A stretch of DNA of 64,000 nt from Mastigias papua (lineage: Eukaryota > Cnidaria > Scyphozoa > Rhizostomeae > Mastigiidae). Below the pieces are notes generated by a model. The model ran no database searches and was not told where the DNA came from. It saw only the letters and a program-made list of their open reading frames with translations. Made by a program: the position numbers and the translations under genes. Below are positions 33,895 through 50,500 of the stretch, in pieces (position 1 is the first letter of the stretch; every line of letters starts with the position of its first letter). The stretch spans positions 10,981,205 to 11,045,204 of the forward strand of contig OZ025276.1 of NCBI GenBank assembly GCA_964019165.1, given 5' to 3'.

Positions 33895-35782
33895 GAATGC
33901 ACTAATGTCAGTCCACTATCAAAAATACATTGTTGATTGTTGTACAAATAGTTCTAGACTAATAATCATCAACGCAGCAGGTTTCATAAATATCTGTATG
34001 AACAGAAAATTGAATAGAATAAGAAATTGACGTACTAGGCCAAGAAGTGAACCCTCACTGCTCATATAAAGCTGTCTGAAAAGCTGAGCAAAGTCGATGG
34101 GTACATTGACTAATCGAATGAGATGCAACAAGACAAGAAGCCTAACGGAAGACTGCTTCTTGATCGTTTTTATGGTGGACTGTAATCTCCAGTTCTACAG
34201 TGGTTTTAGAAGTAGATACAAAAAGTATCAAGCGACTGCACATAGACCAGTGATTTCCAACCAGGGGTGCGAGACATCATCGCAAAGGGTGCAAGAAGCG
34301 TCCATCTTAATGACAAGAACTTGACCTATTTAATATACTCCAGTGTCCTTGACCAAATATCTGTTGTAGGGGGTGTGAAGTTAGAGCTATATTTTTCTAG
34401 GGTTGCGGGAGTAACAAAGGTTGGGGACCACTGATCTAGGCATGCACGCTGCACTGTGTCTTATTTCATATAGATGGTTTTTAAAACTGCATATTACTTT
34501 TGACAAATAATATGCTGTGAAGTATACCATTACCATGATGTAGTAATTAACGCATTGAATTTCGTCTGAGTAGGCCGGAAAGGGTTTGTTAATTTGCTTG
34601 TTCAATTTGTTAGTTTATTGAATACAGTAGAGTGTGGTACACGCCATCATGACGTCAAGGGGTGATTGATGCACTGTAAGGCAAGAGTCAACCTGGAAAT
34701 CTTTCGAAACCTCCGAATCTAGTCTTGTCAAAATGTTTCTGCTTCTCGTATGATATAGAGCTCATGAAAGTATGGAAGAACTTGTAAGTAAGTGAAGTTT
34801 TTTGATAGAGAAAGTTTTGGTAACACGAAAATTGATAGGATTGTCTTTGAGGTCTAGCATTGATAGCATTGCTGAACTGCATCTTTGTTTTTCCAAGAAT
34901 CTTGTTCGTATCTTAAATGTTAGAATCGAACGAAGAGCTCTTTAGTAGGCGCCAGCCACCACAGACTGGGGGACTTTGGCGGGCAACACCCACTGAGACC
35001 ATACCCTTCAGTGCAACTGCGCACAGTAAAGTGCACAACTAAAGGGTGAGAAACAGTCATGATGTGATATAGGAAGAAATCGGACCTTGCTAGAAATCAT
35101 CCACTTCCTCGAGTCTTTTCTCCTTGAATTCGGACGAATGTCAAAACTGGGGAATATGTTCCCCCCCCCCGAACCTCCCGTGACGTCGCCACTGGTACCT
35201 AGCACATGATAGATGGTTGAAATACTATACCTTGTAGGACAATGAACTGGGTTAATGCTTCCTCAAAGACATATCCACCTGCTTCGTCGTAGGAATATAA
35301 CCAGAATCTTTTCCGCCCGGCATCCTCTGGTTTCGAATAGCTATATGTGATGGTGCTCTGTGGCTCTTTGGTAAATTTCAGTCTGTCACCGTACTTGTAA
35401 TAGTCATAACGTTGTAACCAGACAAGTGATTTAAATATTAAATCCCATGTTTTCCAATCTTCAAGGTACTCGTAGAGTTCAACACGGTATTGATAAGGTT
35501 TAGTGAACGTCCAGTTTAGCACGAGTGGTTCTGGTGGGGTGAAGTAGAATGGGTTCGGCGGAGTGCTTATGAAGGAAGTGTCCACTCTATCTGTTTTGTG
35601 AAAGATAAAGTGATATAATTCAGACCTGAATATTTATTAGATTTCAGCAAGCAGCTCAATTGAAATAAACAGCATATTCATTATCTATCATACCTTAGTT
35701 TTGAAGAGCGATAGTATATTATTGAATTACCAATTATTGCAACCACAACAATGATGGATGTGAGGAATCCCTTCATCTCCAT
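32492..35782 (-). CDS. Mucin-like single-pass membrane protein, 3 exons, 547 aa, family unknown
   Basis: Exons on the minus strand: 35782-35731, 35590-35231, 33723-32492; 548 codons including the stop, with junction phases agreeing. An in-frame TAG lies upstream of the ATG. Residues 1-18 look like a signal peptide (MEMKGFLTSIIVVVAII). Exon 2 encodes about 120 residues rich in Trp, Tyr and Phe, with few cysteines (LVLNWTFTKPYQYRVELYEY…), probably a beta-sandwich extracellular domain that I cannot assign. Exon 3 begins with four imperfect Ser/Thr-rich repeats of about 17-24 residues built on TKFSDA-x-S-x-APSDISY, then a long Ser/Thr stalk, a transmembrane helix at about 487-511 (WTIALSVGIPIGSVVFFMIT…) and a 36-residue cytoplasmic tail with TNYKKICK. 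This is the layout of a type I, heavily O-glycosylated surface protein. Intron 2 carries a hAT-like MITE and (TA)n. Confidence 0.75.
33801..33890. repeat. (TA)n microsatellite, about 43 units
   Basis: TA dinucleotides preceded by GATATACATAT, in intron 2 of the mucin-like gene. Confidence 0.95.
34248..34433. mobile_element. hAT-like MITE, 186 bp
   Basis: The ends CAGTGATTTCCAACC and GGTTGGGGACCACTG are inverted repeats (12 of 15). The flanking 8-mers ACATAGAC and ATCTAGGC agree at 5 of 8 positions and may be a decayed target duplication. It is the same terminus type as the element at 4433-4692. It lies in intron 2 of the mucin-like gene. Confidence 0.7.
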
Positions 35783-38546
<2,764 letters not shown>

Positions 38547-41500
38547 ATGGCGGCATCTCAGAGTTTAGATGAAAAGTTTGAATCTTTCTCAACCTTTTTA
38601 AAGGAGGTATGTATACTTCAGATACCCAAATATCATGTACGTTATGTTCAAAGATATATGAAATAATTCCTTCTTAGGTTATGGCAGTACTCTTTTCTAT
38701 GAAGCAATTGTGTCCTAGTACACTTTTTATACGGAACCCGGCTCAGGCCTTAACCACATTGTATTACGAAAAGTTTCTTACTAGTTCCTGTACTATCACT
38801 GCACATATAATGCCATGGAAGTAGTATAGAAGCATAAAAAGTGCTGATATTCAGAGTTCTGTTGTATATTGCTGCTATAGACATTTGCTGCATTGATGAA
38901 CTCGCGAATTTGACTGCCATGAAGTCCCTTTTCGAGAAGATCTCGAGTGTGCACTTGGTCCTGAGTGTGGACTGAAAGTGCGAAACAAGTATGAGAGATA
39001 CAAAATTCTGTTTCGAACTACGCGCGTGTTAGAAAAATTTTACTTCAGTATTATCCACACTGCAGAGTTTGGCAACTGCACACTCGAGATTTTGTCACAA
39101 GTGATACTGCACATTCAGACATGGGTGTAGTAGGGTGTTGAAAGGTGAAAGGGCGTGGTTTCTTGATTAATTTGAATATTTTCCAATTGCTCTGCTGTTT
39201 GGTACAGAACCATTCAAGGTGAGAAGCACATGCTTGTGTAGTGCTTGCATGTCTGTGTAGCACTGTAGTGTTACACTGGTCAACTCAAACATTCTTGTAC
39301 AAAATGTGCATCTGATATGTACATATTTTTCAATTGCCCAGTAGTCAGTAGTAACCTCTTAGTATGTAGGAGATGTAGACTGGACATTTTAAACTAAACA
39401 TTGTCATTGTCTCTATAGCAAAATGTGCTGAATATTGTTCACACAGTTTCTGAACATAATATTAGCAGAATTTTCTAGAACAATATCATTTGAAAGTGCT
39501 GACATACAAAGTAGAATTCTGTAGCATCTGTTGTTTCATAAATTTCAAACTTTGCAGCAGATAATCTAGAAATGTTTCATAATTGAAACATTTCTTTTGC
39601 AGGCCTTTCAATGAGACACACTTGATTGTGCATGAGCATACAGGCATGTGCCCAGCACATTTCATGCATTTGATTTGTCACTGCACAAGCTTTATCAAAA
39701 GTATATGGGCAAGTACCAAAGAAAGCTCTCACAATTAAATTATTAGTGTGTGCAATAGCTCCAACATGCACAATTGGCAGTGCACATCAAACTTATTCAT
39801 TGAAAGGCCTGAATTGCCACTACTATTTGGGAGATTTCCTACCAATAATCATAGCTCAAATTTATATGGGCTATAGGTATCTGGTCTTTTGCATCTTCTG
39901 TAATGGTGTATTGGAATTGCATTTAATAGGTAAAAGAAATTGAGAGAAGAGATGCAGATCTTACAAATGACAAACAGATAGACAGGCTGACTAAATCAGG
40001 TTCAAAATATCTTAATCTGAATCCATATGAGGTATATCAACTTTTTCTTTCTTGAACTACTTCTTGTCTGTTTAATAACCTGGAGCCTGTAATTATTGGT
40101 ACTAGCTATAACCACAAGGTTGCTTATGTCATATTAACTTACACAATGTTGTTGCAAGTGTATTATGAAGCCTAGTATCACAAAGCAAGAAAATAGTGTT
40201 TTATTGCAAGCCTCTCTGTTTGTGGCACACAATCGCAGATGCACCTTGATGAGATGAGGTGCACAATTCATCATATGCCTCATTCTTGAAAATTACCCAG
40301 ATCATGTTCCTTGACAATAAAAAGTGAACATAAATCATGCACTTCAGTGCCAGATTCTGTCACAAGGTGTGCAATTGGTCATGCATCTGCTAAGTCCTTT
40401 TACAGAGGGCTGTTTTTATTGCTTATTAAAGGTGATGAGTTAGTTATTCTGTTAGTGAATATACCTGAGCAAAATGCAAGCCCACTAATTTTGGTATGAA
40501 CTGTAACATGTCGCCAAAGTTATCAAATCACTTTGGTGCATTATGTTGTGTTGTAGTATGAAACTGTATGTAAATATCTTGATTGTTATCAGAATTATTG
40601 TTTTGTTCATAGTTGCTAAGAGACATATGAGTAGTTGTCAACACATTTTACTTGTAGGGCAGTGTTATAGGGGAATATCATGTGGTTAAGTTAGAATCAG
40701 TGAGGGGAAGGAATAAGCTTGCTGGTTTTGAAATGAGAGTAAGATTAGATAGTTGGTCATTTAGAAGAAGTTTTTAAGTATCATTGTTAAAGTTGAGCAT
40801 TGTTTTTTTGCAAGAAAAGAACTTAAGTGTAAATAGCATTTTGTACATAGCATATAAATTGTGATTTTCTTCATCATTGCACTATTGAGGCCAGCTGAAA
40901 AAGCAGAACAAATTTCCAGTGTGATAGCCTATTGACACAGAGGGTTTGCATTTCATCTATAAAGGGACGGTAATAATGTTGATGTGAGAGGCTGTGAAAG
41001 AAGCACACTCAACAATTTCATGAGCAAATGTTGCTTTTTCTAATATCACTAGTTGTTTTTACTAATGTGCTAATCAATGATTTTATTGTCATGAATATAT
41101 TTAGAATTGTGTCTTTTTTTGTATGCTACCATGCATCTTTCTTAAGTCTTTCCTATGTGACTGCTAGATATATTTTTTACACCTCACTACAAAGAAAATC
41201 TTTGCCAACTTGTTTTTATTTTGTTGCTGTAAGGTTCTGCAAATCCCAACTGATGCAACTGAAGATGTTATCAAAGTAGCATACAAAAAGGTAGATCTAT
41301 ATAATGTTGTTGTCTTCATTGGTTAGTTGGTCTTCATGTTTTTTGTGTCTGTTAAAAGAGTGCGTTAAATTCAACAATATATTTAGTGCTATTTATCTTT
41401 GCAGCTCTGAAGTTTCTAAAAGGTATGAATTTATGAAAGCAAGAGTAGTAGCTAGGCAAATAACTGCAGAACATTTGGCACTGTTTGTCTTTCTCGAGCA

Positions 41501-44500
41501 GTTTCGCAGTACCAGAGCCTTTTTGCTATAAAGCATATTTTACAGAAGTGTTCCTTTTTATGGAAATTTATGCTGTAAATGATAATCCCTACAGTTGCTA
41601 ATTTTTTCTTATAAAGATGACAGGAATTATGTAAGAGCTGATGATGGCTGCCTGTTTGTGCTCAACAAGGAAACTTTCTTTGGATTTTTCACCCCTTAGT
41701 ATTTTTCATGTCAGTTGCTTTGAGACTTCTGTCCACCTAATGAAATTTGTTTTACAAATTTTGACAGTGTTGATTGAGAGAAACCTTAAACTAGATCACA
41801 TCCCATTTACAAGCCATCTTTCCGTAATGAAGTATTTTGTCATCAAGGTAGTCCTGTATGTAGTTATGCTCTTTTGGCTTTAATGTTAGCTTGTTTGTAT
41901 GTTACTGTGCTATTTAATACGTACTAATACTTATTGGTATATATTTTTATTTTTTAATTCTCTAAGTTGTCAATATTGGTTCACCCTGATAAGAATTATG
42001 AAAATCGGGAACAAGCACAAAAAGCATTTGAAGGTATCTTGTGTCAATTTAATTCATTCTGCTTTTGCTTCTTTTATATTTTTAAAACAATAGTTAGCAT
42101 TCTCTCTTCTTTGATATCTTATTGAGCAAAATATTTGGTATCTTGCCATGTGTTATCTTGCCATGTGTTTAGCATAAGTAAATGGAATTCATCAGTGTCT
42201 AATTTTTCATTTGATATTTCTCAAGATGATACCTGAAGAGCTTGAAATAAGGCCAAGGAAATGGCCAGTCACAATGGCTGGCCAGCAAGACATGTTGACA
42301 ATCCTTTTGGCCAATTGGATTGTCAATAACACTTCATTCAAATTTTATTAAAATCACAGAGTGCTTGCACTCTAATTCTTTTGCTTGTCTGAAGAACAGC
42401 CTGTGAAAGAAATTGCGTCAAGAAAAGTGAAATTGATCTATAATGTTGTTTGTGTTAATGTCTGGTGAGACCATTCTCATTTTCAGTTTGTGTTGTAATA
42501 GGGCCTTTCTCCTCATTCTTATGAGATTTTAGGCTACCATCTTCTTTCATTTGTTATTTTGACTAAATTATATTGTGAAACAGCACTGCTCTTTACATCT
42601 TTGTTACAATCCTGTGTTGATTTGATGGGCAAGCTACTTACTCATTTGCCTTTCATTGAACTTGCGGTGATCTTTTTTGATTCAGCATCATATTGGACTT
42701 TTACAGTGCTGTCAAGGAGAGTGTTTTAACTATAGCATGAAAAAGCGGAAACATTCTTTTAGCATACTGAAAGCTTTTTTCGTCCGACACTCATCAGAGT
42801 ATGAAACGTACGTTTCATAGTATGTTTCATACTCTGACGAGTGTCAGACGAAAAAAGCTTTCAGTATGCTAAAAGAATGTTTCTGCTTTTTCGTGCTATA
42901 GTTAAGTTCTGTAGTACCAACAGACTTTTCAAGAGTGTTTTAAATAAATATTTTGACTTGCTCTGGCAAAGGCCCATTACATTTTGATTTCAGCTTAAAA
43001 TATCCTTTAACATGCTTACAGTATGGTCAGACATGTCTGTTGGGTACTAAATAGTGGCCAGACATGTTCCTTCAATCAAATGCCATTGAAGCATTAATTT
43101 TCCATTTATTAGGTGACATGAATCCAAATGTTTGACTTATGCTAATGCAGTTTATCTCTCTATTGCTCATGGTTAGCCCTTATAAACAAATTGTGAACGA
43201 TGTTGTCTAAATATAGGGACCACTATTACACATACCTTTGCAATTAATGTATACAAAAAGCTCAGACTCTTTATACATGAAGGGAAAGGTAAGCAGAAAC
43301 TGTATTTTGATCATATGATTCAAGAGTAAAATGTCAGACAAATGGTCAGACAATGTCTGGTTGATTTTTAATTGATTTTTAATTTGGTCAGACAAATTTA
43401 ACTGTGGGCCAGACAATGTTCACTTTCTAACTATTATTTCAAATCCAGCGGAAGGAATCTTTTGATTGTATCTACCACTATGAATTCTGTGCTGTTTTGT
43501 TATAGCTGTGAGTAAAGCAAACAAGACCTTAAAAGATCCAGATGAAGTTAAGAAAATCAAGCATGTGCTAGAGGAAGCTGAGGCAACTATTCAATTTAAG
43601 GTGTGTTTAAAAACTGGTTTTATTTATCTGATGTGATTGCTTTGTTCATAAAGGATTCTACCCATCACCTTTTGGAAGGTTTAGACACTGCAAATTGCCT
43701 TTTTAATTCCTCTAACTTTGTTGTGCTGACTATTCAAGGAAGATAGGGGGACACTGTGACAGATTATATGAAGCTACCTTTTTGCAATGTTGATTGGTAG
43801 CAAGTTTAGCATTTCAAACTTTTTACTATTGTCAGAATAACAGCTGGAGCATCAGTTTAGAGACTCAACTTTAGTTTTGAAGATAGAACGAACATGACAT
43901 AGAAGAAAGCTATATTTCAGTAGTGAAAAGTTTATCCTAAACATTTTAGACATATTTTTGGATCCATCATCAGTTTTAAATTAGAGAGTGTCAAATAGCA
44001 AAAACTATCCAGTTTAGAAATATTAGTTATGTTGCAGAAGTTTAAGAAATAAAATTATGCCATGCAGAAATGTGTTCTGAGTCGACCACAGCTTATATTG
44101 TTTCAACTAGGAAGTAGTCTTCTGCTTCCCCTTTCAAAGTAGAGCTTCTGACATTTTATTAATTAATAGTTCCTTGCCAGTGCTAATTTTTCTGTAAACC
44201 AAACGACTTCCCTTCTTATTTGCTTCTTTCATGATACAGGCATTCTTTCCTCTTTTGAGTTACCATGCACAAAGGAAGAAGTATTTTGACACTATGATTT
44301 ATGAAATAAGAAGCAAGAATGATAATGTCCAACTTTCTGAATGTCACCAGAATTCAATCTCGTGTGTTTACTTTGTTACTGACGACTTCTTAGGAAAGAT
44401 AGCTCAAGTAATCCAAGTAGTGTTATGTACCAGTAATCATTGCCCATTCGATTCAGTTGTGAAAAGACTTGCTCATGTTGTTGCATGAAGATTTATTTTC

Positions 44501-47500
44501 AGTTGAAAGAAAAGCGGAAAGAAGCAAAAAAGCTGAATATGGATACAATAGAAGAAGACACTGACCCGGAAAAGGTATCAGAATCTATGGTTTAGCAAAA
44601 CCATTAAGTAAATATGCATGTAGTACTGTTATAGACTTTTCTTGCGTCTGTCAATTTTGCTATTGGAGATATCACACATCTAACTTTGTAAATAGAACCA
44701 AAAGTACTTACAAACAGATGCAGACTGTGATCCTTTATGCAGTAAGGTATCATTTTGAATTTATGGCTCCAGACAATGACTTGGACATTTTTCTTGCATG
44801 TGGCCAGACAGTTCAATTGTAGAGCACTCATACTGTCGCTTCACTATTTTTCCTAAATCCTTTTGTTTTTGCCTAACTTTTCTTGCAGACAGCGTAACTA
44901 GATCTGTTCTTATATCTCTTGTGTCTTAGCGTGTGGTTACTAGCATGGATCTAAAACGCTCGACATTTCTGTTTTTCATAGTTTTGCAAGTTTAAAAGGG
45001 CTATAACTGCAAAGTTATTCGCGGATTATGAGATTCGTAGACTTCAGCTGGAAGAAAGAACACAAACAGAAAGGTATATGTTTTAGTTGAATTACTTAAT
45101 GTCGTGGGCCAGGAAGTGTCAACCATAACATATCAATTGTTTAACCATGTACTTTGGCTACTATTCCTTGTCATGGGCCAAGGGGAGCCAACAATAACAT
45201 ATCAATTACTGAAGTATGTGCTTTAGTTGCTACTTCATACCATTGGCTTAGGAGAGCCAACAACAACACATTAATTATTGAAATATGTGCTTTAATTATT
45301 TCTTCATGTCATGGGCCAAGGAGAGCAGCATTAGTATTTCAATTGCTTAATCTACAAGCTTTTCCGTCATTTCGACGAAGATTATAAGTTTTGGATTAAA
45401 TGCAAGACACTTATTACTTTGATGATTTTCAAATAATAATGAGGGCATATTTGTTGTGAAGATAATTAAGTATGGGATATAGTAAATTTACCACATATTG
45501 TATATTTTAGGACGTATAGTAAATGGGAAGTTTCTCAGCAATCTTTCAACTTTTGCAGATAGCAAGTCTAGTGCGTTCGCTTGTTTCGTCTCTCGTTAGA
45601 AATGTCACTGAAATGATCCAGTCATTGTTCTATATCTAAGCTGCTTAGCTTGAAGCAAAGAGGGAAATAGAGATTTAAGGGGAGATGGATGCTAAGGAAC
45701 TTTGAGATATGTAATATGTTAACTAATTTTGCAATGGTATTTGGCAAGCAAACAGTATTTTTCTCCCAATAATTCACATTTGCAAATCAAGTTGTACCTT
45801 CAACGTGCCTGTATTGCCTAGCTTTTGCCAACTGTCACTTATTAGGAAGACTGAAATGGGGCTATTCAAAGAGTGCGATTCCTCTGCAGCATGCTTATAC
45901 CTATTGCTCTCTTTTTCTGTAGAAAACGAGAAAGAGAGGCTGAAATTGCGGTCGAAGAAGAGGTGAAGGCCAAGAAGGAATGGCAGAAGCAATGGGATGT
46001 GAGTTCTTTTCCATTAGTTAAGCGCCGTTTTGCTCCATTCACTTATTATGTAATGACATGTTTTGATTTATGTTGGTTGGCACGTTCTTGTATTTATCCG
46101 GTGTTGCTTTTCTCTTTTTTCATTGTTGTCATGATGATGACTCTCCATGACCTTGACATTTCTCTCGCTGACTTATCAACGTCTCATTTCTTACATCTCA
46201 CGGACATATTGTGATCTCTGTTTCTTAAAATTTTTGCCCATTATTCTGTTAACTTGATCTCTTGATCCTAATTCGTATATCCTTACTACGAGGCTAATGG
46301 CCTTTTACACGATTATGGTTAGTGAAGTTATGGGATATAGTCTTGTCGAGCTTGAAGAAGCGACAACCCTTTTTATACGATATTCGCGGAATTTATTCTG
46401 CGTGGCAACATACAACTATGACTTTGTTAGAAATCCTTTGCCACAGGTCACGTTATTGCTTATAATGGAGACGATCTGCAAGATTTAATTAAGGAAATTC
46501 TTTTGCAATATGCCAGTTACTCTCCGAAGCATTATCCTATAAGAGTTTGACGATATTGAACTAGAATTGATTGGAAGAACTTTATGAAATTAGCCCTCTT
46601 TGTTATACGTATGTTATATTACATACTGGAGAGAGAGCTTAATTTCTTTCCCTGACTCCAAGCATGATCAGACGATTTCAGCAGGCCAATAAAATTACGT
46701 GCCAGTTAATTTAGTTCAATCAAAGTTTGGAAGAATGTACTTCTAGTTATTTTTTAATAGCAATAGTTATTATAGTAAAGTCACCCCCGGATTCTATAGA
46801 TACTTTCGGAACATTTACCTGATTCTTGTACTTCAACTACGGGACGGATTTCATTCGGTTTTGTTTGATTTCCTGTTACTTATCGACTGTGTTCCCAAAA
46901 AGTTGTTACACTTTGAAGTGCAGTACAAGACGAATATATTTTTTAAAATGTTGAGGAATGATTTTAACATGATTTCAAGTAAATGTCTGTCTCATATACC
47001 ATTCCGTATGTTGAGGATTGCCTATTTCGTAAGACGCTCATCCTGGATCATTACCATCATGAGTTAGGGTGACCAGTTCCTTTCCTCAATACTTTGATCT
47101 CCCCCTAGTGTGACCACTATATACAAATTAGCTGCTGGGTGGACAGTGAGCGAGTATTCTAACTATGAATTGTTGTGCCTTGAATCATCTTCCCTCCTGC
47201 ATAGCAGACGGACACTCTAACCACTCGCCCACTTCACCTATTGTGAACAGATACTTTTAGGAATCCACCAAACCAACTATCAAAATCATGAATTTCATTT
47301 TCTGGGTTTTTTCTTAAATAACCATTCGTCAGTGCAAGTAAAAAGTTCCGAATTTTAGTTTATTCCACAGTTAGGGCTATATTTCGAAACAAAAAAATGG
47401 TTTGCCAGTCCGGCTTGTCTGTCCCATTGAATTTCAATGTGTATACGATTTGGATTAGTTCGCTGATTTTAGACCACCTTTCAATCAGAAAGACGTCATG

Positions 47501-50500
47501 AGCCTGGTATGGTATCTACGTGATTTGAATGTAATTGCATTCGCATACATATTAAGGGATGGTTTGTTTCATTAACTCGGATTTCCTAGATTGAAATCCA
47601 GCTTTTCCGTCATTAATTGACTTAGAAGATCTTCTGTAGCACTTAAAAGGTTGCTGCAGTTTTTTGGGGCAGATGATGCGCATCCCTTTAGGTCAAGGGA
47701 AGTGGTAAGCCTTGGGACGGTATACGCTTAAGCACTGACAGAGTATCTTCTATTATGCCACATGGTATACAGTCATTGAATGTGTATGTCGGTGAGCTCT
47801 TGCCTTGGCTCCTTTTAATCAACATTTTTCAGTATAAGATTTGAAATCTGTTCAGTGTAATTACTATGCAGATTTATATAAAGATTGTGTCGGCTGTTTG
47901 GCGAACCATGACATTAATGCATGATTGGTTTCTCGTATTTAACATATATTTTTCAGATATATGAGGGGAAATCTGTTTCTTGCATTCAAGCGAGGATTAT
48001 TATCCAAATTGCAGCTTATCTCACTCATTTACCTAATTAGACATCATTGTTCCCTGCTCAGCTAGGTTCTAATGAGGTTCGCGATCTTCTGCAAAAATAG
48101 CCTTAGATAGCCTTAGATATACTTACTGCCTTATGGCAGAAGTTATTGGTTAAGTGTCAAATTGGTCCGAGATATCTTATAAGACAATAGGACATTAGAG
48201 TAGTTTGAACGAACTACGACATGCGTATCTGAAGCAAAAAATACATGGTTTTGCACCAAAATACATATTTATGCCGATAAAAGAGAATTCGCAATATTAT
48301 GTTATTTATCTTTTTCTATTACTGTACCATCTCTTTCTGTCTTTTTTGCCATCTCTTCCCACAGTTGTATCATCTCTTTTTATTATGTCATGTCTTTCTA
48401 TCGTTGTACCGTATTTTCTGTAAGTTTATTGGCTTTTTCTTTTATTCTATCATCTCTTTTTGCAATTGTATTACATGTATCTATTGTTGTATCATCTCTT
48501 CTTGCAGTTGTATCATTTCAATCTATTATTGTATCATCGTTTTGTATTTCTATAATCTCTTATTTGTATTATACTAACTATTACCATAAGTGTTTCGTCT
48601 CTTTCTATATTTGTATCACCTCTTTCTGTTGTTGTATAATCTCTTTCTATTTTCGTATGGCCTCTTTCTATTAGTTTGCTATCTTTTGCTATATATGTAT
48701 CTTCTCTTTCTATTGTCATATCACAATTTTCTATTGTGTTGTATCATCAATTTCTATCGTCTTGTATCTCTTTCTGTTGTCGTATTATCATTTCCCATTG
48801 TTGTATCATCATTTTCTATTGTGTTGTATCATCAATTTCTGTTGTCGTATTATCATTTCCCATTGTTGTATCATCATTTTCTATTGTGTTGTATCATCAA
48901 TTTCTGTTGTCGTATTATCATTTCCCATTGTTGTATCATCATTTTCTATTGTGTTGTATCATCATTTTCTATTGTGTTGTATCATCATTTTCTATTGTGT
49001 TTTTATCATCATTTTCTATTGTGTTTTATCATCTCTTTCTATTGTTGTATCATCTCTTTGTGTTGTCGTATCATCATTTTCCGTTGTTGTATCATATTTT
49101 TTCATTGTGCCTTATCCACTCTTTCTATCATTGTATCATCTTTTTCTATTGTTGTATCATCTTGTGCACTTGATTTGTTGAAAGGCCTCTTACTATGTAT
49201 GAAATTCCACTCACTTCATCTTAAAAAGTTAGCGTATCATTATTGCATTCATCATTAAATTCATAGTTTGCCAATCCCTTTGACCAGATTAGATAGCTCA
49301 TTCCACTCCTTATTAATCAAATTTACCCACTGCCGCTCCAATATTAAGTATAAATAAACCGATATTTGTGAATTAATTGAGTGGAAAACCCTCGCTTTGG
49401 CTAGCTTCCGCTTTTAAAGCTCAACAGACTCGCTTCATAGTATTTTTTCTTCAATGAATGGGACTTTAAAATAATAATAAATCGATAAAGGATTGTTGTC
49501 TTATCTATTCCTTTCATACTCTGGATTTAATGATATTAGGAACCTTTTGTTTGTTCATTAGATCTAGGTCAAACATGCCTCTTTTAACTCATTTTTCGAC
49601 TGTCATTCAATATTGCAGCACTCTAACCAGCTAAGATAATTAACCATGTGAAAGTACGCTCACTAGCAAATAAGAAATTCATTGATTTGCAACCTGCATT
49701 TTTACATTCTTATTTGTACAGTACTTGAAGATTGTCCCCGTTCTTGGCCCTTCCTGCTTTCATACTTCGTCTTATGTTCAGGCTTATCTGTTATTTATGT
49801 TCGCCCCACCTACTAGCAACAGATTAACCTAAGGTATAATTTTGTCAGGTAGAGAGATGAAGAAAGCGTAAATAGAAACTTCCCATTTTGATCCAAATAC
49901 AGTCGATAGGCAACGTATTTATCAGTGTCACCGACAGTTACTCAGTGTTCGACTTTCCAGTAACCAACTCTTGCACGCTCATTTATGCGATCAGATATGT
50001 ACTATGTTACGATTTAGACACGTGTATTTCCTTTGTGCTGTATTGACGTAACATAAGTTTCCATAGGTGAATAAAAGTTACCTTGAAGGTAGACTTCATT
50101 TGCAAACGTATTAGAGTATATTGAGGAGACTCCTCCTCAGAATTGCAGAGGTGGTGCAGCTATTTGCGTGTGGAATCGACTGGTGTTCGGGCGCCAAAGT
50201 GAATGGCACCAGCCTATCTGGCGACCAACATTGTGGCGTTGGGAAATCGTCTCTGTTTGTTAAACAGTCTGTAAGGACGTGCAGCTGAAAATTGCAATAT
50301 GGAACTGATTAGTTTTAGGAAGGTGGATACAAATAACTTAAGTTGTAATCATTTGGGCAGGGATAGCGTTTACAGCTACGTTAGCAAAGAGAAGGTGGAC
50401 GGGAAAATATGTAAAGTTATTCTTAGGCTCGAGAATATAGGTCCAACAGATGAGTGGATTAATCCAATCAATATTGAACCATTGACAATGCAGCTATTTT

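Noticed and set aside
48299..49258. Overlapping frames of 92 to 222 codons rich in Ser, Ile, Phe and Cys
   Set aside because: All are translations of the minisatellite in different frames.
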